Shown here in pieces: positions 18,249-26,604 of a stretch of DNA of 32,142 bases (position 1 is the stretch's first letter; each line of letters starts with the position of its first letter). This DNA is from Nitrosomonas sp. GTDB lineage: Bacteria > Pseudomonadota > Gammaproteobacteria > Burkholderiales > Nitrosomonadaceae. The translations under genes were made by a program, and so were the position numbers. The stretch covers positions 1 to 32,142 of the forward strand of contig JAJFJL010000032.1 in NCBI GenBank assembly GCA_021774055.1, given 5' to 3'. Under the pieces are notes generated by a model. The model ran no database searches. It was not told where the DNA came from and saw only the letters and a program-made list of their open reading frames with translations.

Positions 18249-18393
18249 AGCGCATTATTGGCTACTAATAAATAATGGGAGAATATGATTAGCAGTATCA
18301 GGTGAACAACCTTATACAATTGATCCGCTAAAATAATATTAACCCGAGAGTAAAACAAGTTAGAGAAAAAAGGCAACTTAAGCCAGAACAATA

Positions 18394-18429
18394 AGCACGG
18401 TAGGTCGTAGAGAGGAACAAACCTCAACA
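18394..18429 (+). repeat. Dispersed repeat copy, AGCACGGTAGG family
   Basis: AGCACGGTAGGTCGTAGAGA continues GGAACAAACCTCAACA. The reverse complement of 24339-24374 is nearly the same (AGCACGGTAGGTTGGGGAGA, then GGAACGAACCCCAACA). The ends AGGT...CCTCAACA are partly complementary, so each copy can form a small hairpin. Confidence 0.7.
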
Positions 18430-18518
18430 GAATCAACGTACCTTTATTCAAAATAACCTCAGCGTGGTAGGTTCAAAAATCCCTAATTTAATATCGCAAC
18501 GATGAAAATGATTTGCTT

Positions 18519-18572
18519 AGCACGGTAGGCTGGGTTAGGTTTTTTATAATAGTAAAAAAACGTAACCTAGCA
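18519..18572 (+). repeat. Dispersed repeat copy, AGCACGGTAGG family, longer variant
   Basis: It begins AGCACGGTAGGCTGGGTTAG, runs through a T- and A-rich centre and ends CGTAACCTAGCA. GGTTAGGTT and AACCTAGC pair across the centre. It shares the first 11 bases with the copy at 18394. Confidence 0.6.
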
Positions 18573-18677
18573 TTCACCATAAGACCTCTATCAACATCTG
18601 CTTCCTAGAATTCTGGGTTATATGTTATCTCGCTACGTTCATAAGCTGACTCTGCCTACGCATTAAAGGAGAATTAA

Positions 18678-19190
18678 GTGCCATTTACACCATTCCACAT
18701 GGGGCCAGGTATTTTGGTAAAGGCAATATTGCAAAGCAGTTTTAGTTTAATGGTATTTGGTTGGGCGCAAATTGTAATGGACATTCAACCACTGATTGTT
18801 CTTATTACAGGATCCGGACATTTACATGGTTTTTCGCACACATATGTTGGGGCAACACTACTGGCCATATTCTCCGCGCTATCAGGTAAATATTTAGCCG
18901 AATTTGGGTTAAAGGTGTTGCGCATTTCTAAAGAATCAGCTCCAATATTGATTAAATGGTGGGTGGTGTTTTTAAGCGCTTTTTTGGGGACTTATAGCCA
19001 TGTGGTTCTAGATGCCATAATGCACAGTGATGTAGAACCATTTTATCCTTTATCACAAGAGAATGGTCTTTTAGGGATAATAACTATATCTCAACTACAC
19101 CAGTTTTGTATCTATACTGGGCTGGTTGGTGCGGTAGTATATTATTTGGTTGAATATGTGCGAAAAAAACATAACGCACTAAATCACTAA
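18678..19190 (+). CDS. Small membrane protein, possibly related to DUF4184/YdjM-type putative hydrolases
   Basis: A 170-residue protein with about four hydrophobic segments. GTG at 18678 is supported by AAGGAG seven bases upstream. The opening MPFTPFHMGPGILVKAIL and the later GSGHLHGFSHTYVGATLL and GTYSHVVLDAIMHSDVEPFY place several His and Asp residues near membrane boundaries. The pattern (an N-terminal H followed by D, then SHT and HVVLDAIMHSD) resembles membrane-bound putative metal-dependent hydrolases of the DUF4184/YdjM sort. That would imply a metal site at the membrane face, but the activity is unproven. It stands alone, after a terminator and before the diguanylate cyclase gene. Confidence 0.55.
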   Translation: MPFTPFHMGPGILVKAILQSSFSLMVFGWAQIVMDIQPLIVLITGSGHLHGFSHTYVGATLLAIFSALSGKYLAEFGLKVLRISKESAPILIKWWVVFLSAFLGTYSHVVLDAIMHSDVEPFYPLSQENGLLGIITISQLHQFCIYTGLVGAVVYYLVEYVRKKHNALNH

Positions 19191-19263
19191 AAATGTGTAA
19201 CTGTTAGATTGAGTCCTAGCGAATACACATTAGTGATATCAAATCATTAACTCAGAAAAGTTC

Positions 19264-21012
19264 ATGAATATTAGTAAATATACCGTTGCAGACACTATGA
19301 AAAATGATGTGCTGGCAAAAAATGCCGGTCTTGCCACTATTTTATGGTTCATCATTGTTGGTAGCCTAATCATCCATATTATTATAGTGGTTGTCGCTCA
19401 AACTGTTTTATCTGACTGGCTCTGGACAGGCCTTTCAGTGCATACATCATTGGAAATTAGCGGTGCTATAACGGCATTATTTGTTGCTATGTTTCTGCTT
19501 CGCTATGAGCGTTTTGGTCGGGGCACCAAATTTAACATTCGAATCGCCGCAGCCTTGATTGGCATGGGAGTGCTCGACGGATTTCATGCCGTCATAGTAG
19601 TTGGTAATGCCTTTGTATGGTTACATAGCATGGCCACTTTCCTCGGTGGCTTGCTGTTCGCATTTATTTTAGTGCCATCGAAGTGGTGCATATTTGATGC
19701 TAATCGCTGGCCATATATAGTAATGGTTGGTTCAATATTTATCGGCATTTTTGCTCTATTTTATCCTGAGCTTCTCCCGATGATGGTTGTGCAGGGTGAA
19801 TTTACCAATTTTGCCGTGTTCCTCAATGTTTCTGGTGGTTTGTTGTTGTTTATTTCAGCCATTAAATTAATTGCCACTTATCAGCGTTATAAAAATACCG
19901 ATGATCTGCTATTTTGTCTCCATTGTATGCTGTTTGGTGCAGCAGCCATTATGTTCCAACAGTCAATGTTGTGGGATGTTTCTTGGTGGGGATGGCATAT
20001 CCTGAGATTTTTGGCTTATGCCGTTGCTTTGTGGTTTGTCGTTCGTGGTGAAGGGCAAATCCTCAATGAGCTGGAAGCGCATCGCCTTCGTTTAACCGAA
20101 TTGGTGGCCGAAAGAACTCGAAAATATCAGCAAAGTGAAGCACAGTTAAAAGATGCTCAAAGAGTTGCACACCTTGGTAGCTGGCGTAAAGATATCGAGT
20201 CCGGAAAAATGGAGTGGTCAGATGAACTCTTTCGCATCCTTGGATTTGAGCCTGAATCGGTGCCACCTACGCTGGAGACTTTTCGCATGGTGTTAGGCGA
20301 TGAAGGAAATAGATTCCTTGGTGAATACGACGAGACAATAATGTGCGACGGTTCAATGCAGCAGGTGTGCCGGATCACTTGCCTCAGTGGTGAAGTCCGC
20401 TATCTTCGTGTATCAGCCGTAATAAATTATGATGAAAAAAAGCGTCCGTTTGAAATCGTCGGTATCGCTCTGGATATTACTGAGCAAAGAGAAAAGGAAG
20501 CACAAATAGAGCATTTGGCCAATCATGATGCCTTAACAGATTTACCTGGTTTGCGTCTCAGTCGGGAAATAATGAAAGCTGAACTGGCTCGTTCTAAACG
20601 TAGTAAAACCATTTTTGCGGTCATGTTTATAGACCTTGATGGTTTTAAACAAATCAACGATACATTGGGTCACGATATCGGCGATAGCCTGCTTCAGGAG
20701 GTGGCAAAACGGTTGACCTCCTGCTTAAGGGATTGTGACATGATTGCTCGCGTTGGTGGAGATGAATTTTTAGTATTGCAAACCGATGTAAGAAACTCAG
20801 CGGCGGTAGCCAGCGTCGCTCAGAAACTAGTCAACAATATTGCCAAACCTTATGAGATCAGGGGTCACGTTATTCAAATCGGTGCAAGTATTGGCATATC
20901 CCTTTATCCGGAGCATGGCGATACGACTATTTCATTGATGAAAAAGGCCGATCAAGCAATGTATCGGGTGAAGAAGGACGGGAAAAATAGCTTCGAGTTT
21001 GCGTCGTTATAA
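19264..21012 (+). CDS. Membrane-anchored PAS-GGDEF diguanylate cyclase
   Basis: A 582-residue inner-membrane signalling enzyme making cyclic di-GMP. Residues 20-250 hold about seven hydrophobic helices and form a MASE-like sensor region (IGMGVLDGFHAVIVVGNAFV; WLHSMATFLGGLLFAFIL). A charged linker with coiled-coil character follows (255-285), then a PAS domain (about 290-405: LGSWRKDIESGKMEWSDELF, ending VGIALDITEQREKEAQIE). The GGDEF domain (about 415-580) shows HDALTDLPGL, MFIDLDGFKQINDTLGHDIG and the intact signature RVGGDEF (498-502). The inhibitory-site RxxD (RDCD, 489-492) is five residues before it, so product feedback inhibition is likely. No EAL domain is present. The stimulus is unknown. 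Confidence 0.9.
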   Translation: MNISKYTVADTMKNDVLAKNAGLATILWFIIVGSLIIHIIIVVVAQTVLSDWLWTGLSVHTSLEISGAITALFVAMFLLRYERFGRGTKFNIRIAAALIGMGVLDGFHAVIVVGNAFVWLHSMATFLGGLLFAFILVPSKWCIFDANRWPYIVMVGSIFIGIFALFYPELLPMMVVQGEFTNFAVFLNVSGGLLLFISAIKLIATYQRYKNTDDLLFCLHCMLFGAAAIMFQQSMLWDVSWWGWHILRFLAYAVALWFVVRGEGQILNELEAHRLRLTELVAERTRKYQQSEAQLKDAQRVAHLGSWRKDIESGKMEWSDELFRILGFEPESVPPTLETFRMVLGDEGNRFLGEYDETIMCDGSMQQVCRITCLSGEVRYLRVSAVINYDEKKRPFEIVGIALDITEQREKEAQIEHLANHDALTDLPGLRLSREIMKAELARSKRSKTIFAVMFIDLDGFKQINDTLGHDIGDSLLQEVAKRLTSCLRDCDMIARVGGDEFLVLQTDVRNSAAVASVAQKLVNNIAKPYEIRGHVIQIGASIGISLYPEHGDTTISLMKKADQAMYRVKKDGKNSFEFASL

Positions 21013-21055
21013 CGGCAAATCCTTGTTTACGGAGCTGCTGATTAATTCAATTATG

Positions 21056-21171
21056 ACGTTCCCGTGAAAGCGGGAACCCAGAAAAATCAGGACTACCAGC
21101 TTAGAACGGGACAAGATATGACATACTTCAATGCCTGCCCACCGTCATTCCTGCATGCCTTTAGTGGGAAT
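21056..21171. repeat. Two short REP-like hairpins next to the intron
   Basis: GTTCCCGTGAAAGCGGGAAC (21059-21078) forms a perfect 7 bp stem. A second unit reads CATTCCTGCATGCCTTTAGT and then GGGAATG at about 21145-21171, with CATTCC/GGAATG ends pairing. Both resemble the short intergenic palindromes common in proteobacteria. The second lies close to the probable 3' end of the group II intron. Confidence 0.6.
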
Positions 21172-21252
21172 GTAACAAGTTTTGGTCGAGTAGACCGGCA
21201 CTCCAATATATTGAATTCACACCCAATAAAAGTTGTAGCCAAGCCCCTCTCA

Positions 21253-21285
21253 GAACCGTGCTTGCGCTATTTACGCACACGTCTC
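21253..21285 (-). ncRNA. Group II intron domain V hairpin, altered
   Basis: On the minus strand the sequence is GAGACGTGTGCG, a short loop region, then GCGCAAGCACGGTTC. The bacterial consensus begins GAGCCGTGTGC, with the catalytic triad AGC at positions 2-4. Here the triad reads AGA, which should disrupt the ribozyme active site. The 3' strand AAGCACGGTTC is standard. Confidence 0.75.
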
Positions 21286-21305
21286 CTCAATAACACTCTT
21301 CACCT

Positions 21306-22756
21306 CTAAGTTGACAATAAATTCACCATGATTCGCTGCTTTGGCAAGGGAAACAACTGGAGTAGTTTTGTAAACTTCTCCCATGTGTAACAACCTCGTT
21401 TTCCGCGTCTATTTAGCCATTTAAACAGCGTTTGCGTTACTAAAACTACTGATACATTTGCTATCATCTGTTACTCCATAATAAGCAAAATGCCCACGCA
21501 ACTTAGCTGCGCTCGTTTTCATGATTTCAGCTGTAGTTAATGTCCTGTTTGACCTTAACCACTGCTTAAAACCAATTAGCTTAACTGTGAAACGTTTGCT
21601 AATGGTCTTTCGTTTCATCCGAAAACGTCTGCCATCTAGACTACGGGAACAGTAATGCGTAAACCCCAGAAAATCAAAAGTCGCAACCCGCTCTCCTCTG
21701 GCTTTTGCTTTTTGTTGGGCAAAAACTCCAAATTCAAGTAGCTTGGTCTTTTCAGGGGCAACTTCAAGATTAAATTGCTTAAGCCGTGCTTGCATGAAGT
21801 GTTGTGCATCTGCAGTCTGCTGAAAACAGACAACGTAGTCATCCGCGTATCTTATCAGTCTTGCAAACCCTTGATATTCATGCTTAACACGCTTTTCAAA
21901 CCATAGATCAAGTACATAATGAAGATAAATATTGGCAAGAAGTGGCGATATAACACCACCTTGCGGTGTACCATTTTCACTAGCCTTATATTTACCATCT
22001 TCTTGCATTCCCGCTTTTAAAAAGCGCTTGATCATTCTGAGTATCCGTTTGTCCGCTATTCAATGTCTGATAAATGCCATTAATTGTTCTTGATCAACAT
22101 TATCAAAGAAGCTAGGACTTACGCATTGACAAAATTATATACTTTCTAATCAGCTAGTTGATACATGCAAAGAAAATCAAAAAGTAAATTTTCATATACC
22201 TAACTTATTGATAAATCAATATTCTTATTTGTCAATGCGTAAGTCCTAGAAGCCTTTTATGTCTGCTTCGACGATGACATTGATTGGTTCACCTTCGACG
22301 CTCTGACTTAACGCTCGAAGTGCATCATGACATCCACGTCCAGGTCTGAAACCATAAGAGTCATCAATAAAGTATTGTTCATAGATCGCTTGTAAGATCT
22401 TAACTAGACCGGCTTGCACTAGTTTATCTTCTAACGTTGGGATACCAAGTGGTCGCTGTTTATGGCTGCCCGACTTAGGTATGTAGATTCTTAGCACGGG
22501 TTGTGGCTTATATGCCATTTGATGCAGACGTGATACCCAATCTATCAAGGTTCGCATCTAAATCATCGGCATATTCTGCCTTGGTTATGTTATCTATGCC
22601 TGACGCTGCATTTACTTTCAGCTGCGAAAAACATTCCAGCAATAAGCTTTTGTTCATCAGATGAAATAAACTGGTGAATTTAAATTGCTTATCTACTCTG
22701 GCCTTATTGGCTATGCGTTTTAGTTTTGTTGCCACGGTTTGTTCGTTTCTGTGCAC
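21306..22756 (-). pseudogene. Group II intron reverse transcriptase/maturase, multiply disrupted
   Basis: The protein reads in pieces. 22756-22508 gives the N-terminal domain (SGIDNITKAEYADDLDANLD). A single extra G near 22540 shifts the frame, and 22557-22246 continues with RIYIPKSGSHKQRPLGIPTL, YGFRPGRGCHDALRAL and EADIKGF. A 136 bp insertion then interrupts GFFDNVD. After it an in-frame TGA replaces the expected arginine codon in IRHRIADKR, and 22035-21421 carries GTPQGGVISPLLANIYLHYV and the catalytic RYADDYVV. A further frameshift near 21430 moves the maturase tail (FKWLNRRGKRGCYTWEKF) to another frame, ending at 21306. No endonuclease domain follows. No functional maturase can be made from this copy. 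Confidence 0.9.
22113..22248. repeat. 136 bp MITE-like insertion inside the intron reverse transcriptase
   Basis: Perfect 21 bp terminal inverted repeats (TAGGACTTACGCATTGACAAA at the left end, reverse complement at the right) bound an AT-rich non-coding core. GAAGC flanks it on both sides (22108-22112 and 22249-22253), a 5 bp target duplication. Removing the element and one GAAGC restores the reverse transcriptase codons for DIKGFFDNVD exactly. The terminal repeats suggest mobilisation by a DDE transposase encoded elsewhere. Confidence 0.92.
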
Positions 22757-23237
22757 GATTTTTGTGTCCTTAAAACGCTGTTGTTATTGTAATGGCCTTT
22801 CCTCCTGATGCATTACACATCTATCAACGGTACTACGCCATCGTCCGACTTCCCAAGTAGCATCAGTTGCCCTTGCTTTATTATCACTTGTTCAACCTAC
22901 TCTCACATTTGAAAGACCACTTGGGATCTCCCGAGTTGCCGATTATTCCTAATGTCCAACATGCCATGCTTTACAACCCCGGAGCAGCTTTATGATACTT
23001 GTCTCTCGTATCATAAAATGGAGGCTTCCAGAAGGGGTACGCTGTCGCCCTGCTCGTGTGAAAACTTTCGAGGCTAAATCACTTCAACTTTTTCGTTTAC
23101 GGCCTATTGGCTTACGCCCATCGTGCTTAACATTTGGAGTTGCCTCCGCCTGCCCGATGCTTGCTATCCAGTGGCTGACCTACCTTGCCGGAACGGGATT
23201 CACACCCGCTGGAATTATCGACCTTGCTCGGCCGCAC

Positions 23238-23248
23238 ACCCCTTATTT
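23238..23248 (+). repeat. ACCCCTTATTT motif abutting the intron 5' boundary
   Basis: These 11 bases directly adjoin the first intron nucleotide at 23237. The same 11 bases occur in the peroxidase pseudogene (reverse complement at 24225-24235) and again at 24273-24283. Confidence 0.7.
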
Positions 23249-23336
23249 TAATCAAGGTGTTACATCTGCTCTAGCGTTAAATTCCTCCCAATACCAAAAT
23301 AGGCATTAGGAGAATATTAATTACACAGATATGATG

Positions 23337-24260
23337 CTAGTCTGCAACTGGTAAGCCGCTTGGCAGTTGTTTTGGTACATCACGACGCAAATCGGTACAA
23401 CCAACATCAGTCAAACCAACTATTAAGAACTCTAGTAGATCCGATATTTCACTATTTGTTAGGTCAATTGACTCCAATTCATTGGCGTTAGCAATAGCCT
23501 GACGAATACTTGCATCATTATGTGCAATAAAATCTAGTTGATCTAGGTCATCTCTAGAAACTAGTAATGCTTGAGTTGTGTCGTAATTATTTAATGCTTC
23601 CACTGGATTTAAGTGATGGCGCACAACTGCTTCCAGACTATTGTAAGCACCATCATGTCCCCATGGCCCAGTAAATGCAACTTGACGTAGCGTAGGTGTA
23701 CGAAATTTATAACGATCAACAATCTCTCCAGTTACACGTTCACGACCAAAGTCCTCATGACCGTTTAAACCATCACCCTTGCCAGGACCAATCTGAGGCA
23801 TAGCAATTGCATGGTATTTATTGTCGGTCTGGAATAACCCTGTATGACAGGTAGAGCAGCTAGCTTTGCCATAAAATAATTCACCACCCCTAAGCACTTT
23901 AGAACTTATCGTGTCTAGAGAACCTGTTCTAACAAACTGGTCAAATGGAGAGTTATCACATTTCCACGCAGTTGCTTCAAATTCAGCGATAGCATTTGCA
24001 GCATGTACAAAGGTGATATCAGTAGCCGTATTGACATCATCAAAGGCATCAATAAATAACTCTACATATTCACTATTGGTACGCAAACGATCCGCTAGTT
24101 GCACCCATACACCATCTGGACCAGCAAGATTACCTTGTGCTGTAGCATCGGCAATTGAGTTTTCACCTGGCTGGCCAGCCATTTCTGCAGCTGAAGTCAC
24201 TGGAAACATAGACTGTACTGAATAAAATAAGGGGTCATGTGTATTTTTCAATATTATCAT
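23337..24260 (-). pseudogene. Di-heme cytochrome c peroxidase/MauG family, N-terminal heme domain lost
   Basis: The frame encodes the C-terminal half of a bacterial di-heme cytochrome c peroxidase. Family sequence begins at once (DPLFYSVQSMFPVTSAAEMA, about residues 9-28) and includes ELFYGKASCSTCHTGLFQTD with one heme site CSTCH (135-139). FRTPTLRQVAFTGPWGHDGA and VVRHHLNP, typical of the electron-transferring domain, follow. The first heme-binding CxxCH, the signal peptide and roughly 100-150 residues are absent, so the ORF's first residues (MIILKNTH) are read from foreign DNA. The family is periplasmic; without a signal this product would not be exported or loaded with heme. The break coincides with an inverted repeat at 24225-24283. 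Confidence 0.85.
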
Positions 24261-24283
24261 ATGTGACTCATAACCCCTTATTT
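24225..24283. repeat. Inverted repeat at the truncated 5' end of the peroxidase gene
   Basis: AAATAAGGGGT at 24225-24235 (reverse of the peroxidase codons for DPLF) is mirrored by ACCCCTTATTT at 24273-24283. Partial similarity extends to either side and the arms are separated by 37 bp. Family similarity of the peroxidase ends just inside this hairpin. Confidence 0.65.
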
Positions 24284-24338
24284 AGCTCTACGATAACGCA
24301 TGATTTTAAAGTGTTTTTTAGTTGCTGGGGCATTTTTC

Positions 24339-24374
24339 TGTTGGGGTTCGTTCCTCTCCCCAACCTACCGTGCT
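24339..24374 (-). repeat. Dispersed repeat copy, AGCACGGTAGG family, minus strand
   Basis: On the minus strand it reads AGCACGGTAGGTTGGGGAGA and then GGAACGAACCCCAACA. GTTGGGG and CCCCAAC pair, so it forms a better hairpin than the copy at 18394. Confidence 0.7.
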
Positions 24375-24384
24375 ATGCATTTAA

Positions 24385-24410
24385 TTATAGAAAACTGGAA
24401 AAAACCAGTT
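24385..24410 (-). terminator. Possible weak terminator after the SulP gene
   Basis: On the minus strand AACTGG, a TTTTTT loop and CCAGTT form a 6 bp stem followed by TTCTATAATT. It begins about 15 bp after the SulP stop codon. The stem is short and the T-tract poor, so this is tentative. Confidence 0.4.
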
Positions 24411-24424
24411 GAATCCTATAAAAG

Positions 24425-26587
24425 TTAATCAATCACCCTCTGCAACTCTGCATCTGCCCAACGCAGATGTTCACTCAGGGCTTGACTTAACTCAGTTAAT
24501 ATACTGATCGTTGCTGATGGGCTGTTTTGTTGTAACTTCTCAAAACCTTTTTTATCCAACACATATAATTCAGTATCATGAGTTACTCGCGCATCAGCGG
24601 TTCTTGTACCAGATTGTAAAAAACAAATTTCACCAAAAAAAGTGCCTGTACCAAAAGTTGCCAGGCGTTTGTAGTGGTGGCCACCAAACGGAAGTGTGAT
24701 ATCGACTTCTCCACTTAATATAATAAATAATTCGTCACCGCTATCACCACTGCGAAACAGAATATCTCCCGCTGAATACGTTTGTTTTTTTAACACCTCT
24801 GCCAGTTCAGATAGTTCAGCAGTAGAAAGCTCGTTGAACAATTCTATTTCTTCCAGGTCAACAGCTTGTGTAGGTAGTTGGTGAGGTTTGCCAAGCGACT
24901 CTAACAAAGCATTTTCTGCGTATTCCAGTGACTCGTCAGAATCTATAAAAGTCTTTATCGCAACAGTGGTTCCATGTGGACTTATTTTACGTAAGGTTTT
25001 TTCTACTTTATCACCTAAACCTTCACCGGTACGCACTGTTGCGAAGACTAATTCTCCGCCGTGTGACATAAGCCGAGAAGCCATCTGCTGAAGAATCTTC
25101 GCAGCAGTTAAATCCACTCGAGTTACACGACCCATATCTAAAATTATCCATACTGGCCGATCAAGAGCAGTTTCCATTTCCCCAAACAAAATGTCAACAG
25201 TTCCAAAAAAAAGATTACCTTGTAGTTCATAACGAATAATGCGTTCACCATGCTCTGCTAGTAGATCGCGCTCCGCCTCAGGTCTTCTTCGCAAGGATGC
25301 TCGTTGCGATGCAGTTGATTGGCTATGTATAACAGGAGCTTTAACTTGCGCATGTACAAATTGAAAAACAGCTATCAGAACTCCGGCACCAACTGCAACC
25401 ATAAGGTCATAAACAACTGTCACGATTGTTACCAATACGGCAATTGCGCCATCCATGCGCGTGCTTTTACGACGTAACCAAGCGGGGATATCGCGTTCAA
25501 TTATTCCAACAATTGCAACGTGGAGAATAATTCCTGCAAGCACACTTATCGGTAGATAAGCCGCTGCTGACCCCACCAATAATACAAGCAGTAAGATAGT
25601 GAAACCTGTTGCAACAGCAACCCAATGGCGCCCGCCACTATTAACAGCAATAACCGTTGCTCCAGTACTTCCTGCTCCGGATGTTCCACCTAATAATCCT
25701 GAAAGTATTTGCCCAACACCCTGCCCTATTAATTCTCGCCTGGCATTGTGGCGTTTACCTGTGCTTACATCTGCAACAACTGATGTTAACAGTGTATCAA
25801 GTGAAGCTAGCACCGCAAGTGCCATACTTGCTGCAATAATTATATTCCAGGGTAAACCTTCAAATAGTTTTGTAGAGACACCAATATTAATACTGTCAGG
25901 ACCAGGTAACTGACCGATTACCCAATGGTTTGCAACATCACTTGAAGTTACCCATAACAGAAGATAAAAAGCGACGGTTCCTCCAATCAATCCAGCGACA
26001 GTTCCAGGGATGAAAGGCAACCAGCGAGGAATGAACATCATTGCTACAAACGTTGTTAGCGTGGTTAATATAGGGACATAATGCAAACTATCAAAAAAAG
26101 TTGCGACTTGTGCTCCAGTGGCTGATTCGAGTTGGGAGGAAATCATCAGAAAAGCTGAACCAGTCATGAATCCGGCAACAACTGGGTAGGGAATAAATTT
26201 TATGAGACAACCACCATTGGATAAGCCAATGAGTATCTGAAAAAAACCTGTCAACAACAATATGATCACAAGAACTTCTGGTAACACGTCAGCTTGCATA
26301 CCAGACGCTTGTAAACTCAATAAGGTGCCGCTCAGTAATACCAGCGTAGGACCTGTTGGAGAGCTAACCATTCCACAAGTGCCACCCGCCACACCGGATG
26401 AAAAACTCAATGCAGCAGCAGTAATAAGTCCGGCCAATGCCCCGGTGGCAGCATCACCACCGAATATACTCCATAACGCAACACCAAATGCCATCGCTTG
26501 AGGTAAAACCACAAATGCGGATGCAACTCCGCCCCATATGTCACCTAATTCAGCTCGTCTTGTTATCATGTTTTTTGGATTTATCAA
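24425..26587 (-). CDS. SulP-family anion transporter with STAS and cyclic-nucleotide-binding domains
   Basis: A 720-residue inner-membrane protein in three parts. Residues 1-430 are the SulP membrane domain with about 12-14 hydrophobic segments; recognisable stretches are GGVASAFVVLPQAMAFGVAL, GTCGMVSSPTGPTLVLLSGT and GGTSGAGSTGATVIAVNSGG. A STAS domain follows (about 450-555: RYELQGNLFFGTVDIL, VWIILDMGRVTRVDLTAAKI). The C-terminus is a cNMP-binding domain (about 587-710) with YSAGDILFRSGDSGDELFII and the phosphate-binding cassette FFGEICFLQSGTRTADARV. SulP proteins move sulfate, bicarbonate or other anions; the substrate is not decidable here. A cNMP domain suggests direct gating by cAMP or cGMP. 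It lies 17 bp downstream of the polyphosphate:AMP phosphotransferase gene, so they form an operon. Confidence 0.9.
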   Translation of the reverse strand: MINPKNMITRRAELGDIWGGVASAFVVLPQAMAFGVALWSIFGGDAATGALAGLITAAALSFSSGVAGGTCGMVSSPTGPTLVLLSGTLLSLQASGMQADVLPEVLVIILLLTGFFQILIGLSNGGCLIKFIPYPVVAGFMTGSAFLMISSQLESATGAQVATFFDSLHYVPILTTLTTFVAMMFIPRWLPFIPGTVAGLIGGTVAFYLLLWVTSSDVANHWVIGQLPGPDSINIGVSTKLFEGLPWNIIIAASMALAVLASLDTLLTSVVADVSTGKRHNARRELIGQGVGQILSGLLGGTSGAGSTGATVIAVNSGGRHWVAVATGFTILLLVLLVGSAAAYLPISVLAGIILHVAIVGIIERDIPAWLRRKSTRMDGAIAVLVTIVTVVYDLMVAVGAGVLIAVFQFVHAQVKAPVIHSQSTASQRASLRRRPEAERDLLAEHGERIIRYELQGNLFFGTVDILFGEMETALDRPVWIILDMGRVTRVDLTAAKILQQMASRLMSHGGELVFATVRTGEGLGDKVEKTLRKISPHGTTVAIKTFIDSDESLEYAENALLESLGKPHQLPTQAVDLEEIELFNELSTAELSELAEVLKKQTYSAGDILFRSGDSGDELFIILSGEVDITLPFGGHHYKRLATFGTGTFFGEICFLQSGTRTADARVTHDTELYVLDKKGFEKLQQNSPSATISILTELSQALSEHLRWADAELQRVID

Positions 26588-26604
26588 TAATCACAAACGC
26601 TAAT

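Larger units (their letters stand above)
18249..18677. other. Gene-free stretch holding copies of a short dispersed repeat
   Basis: No coding sequence is supported in these 429 bp. Two or three copies of a short repeat starting AGCACGGTAGG lie here (18394 and 18519, with a weaker AGCGTGGTAGG copy near 18461). A good Shine-Dalgarno sequence for the next gene, AAGGAG, occurs at 18665-18670. Confidence 0.6.
21190..23237 (-). mobile_element. Degenerate group II intron (left boundary approximate)
   Basis: The intron reads on the minus strand. Its 5' end is GTGCGGCCGAGCAAGGTCG, starting at 23237 and fitting the GUGYG rule. About 480 bp of structured domain I-IV RNA follow before the reverse transcriptase region (22756-21306) and a domain V hairpin (21285-21253). 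The 3' boundary is not certain; I place it near 21190 from the CTACTCGACC stretch that resembles a domain VI end. The same 5' end and first 530 bp occur again at 29129-29657, which defines the 5' boundary independently. The copy is inactive: the maturase is broken and domain V carries a change in its catalytic triad. Confidence 0.85.

Noticed and set aside
22992-23309. Open frame of 105 codons on the plus strand
   Set aside because: It is antisense to the group II intron 5' RNA domains and recurs in the second intron copy, so it reflects intron RNA sequence and not a protein.
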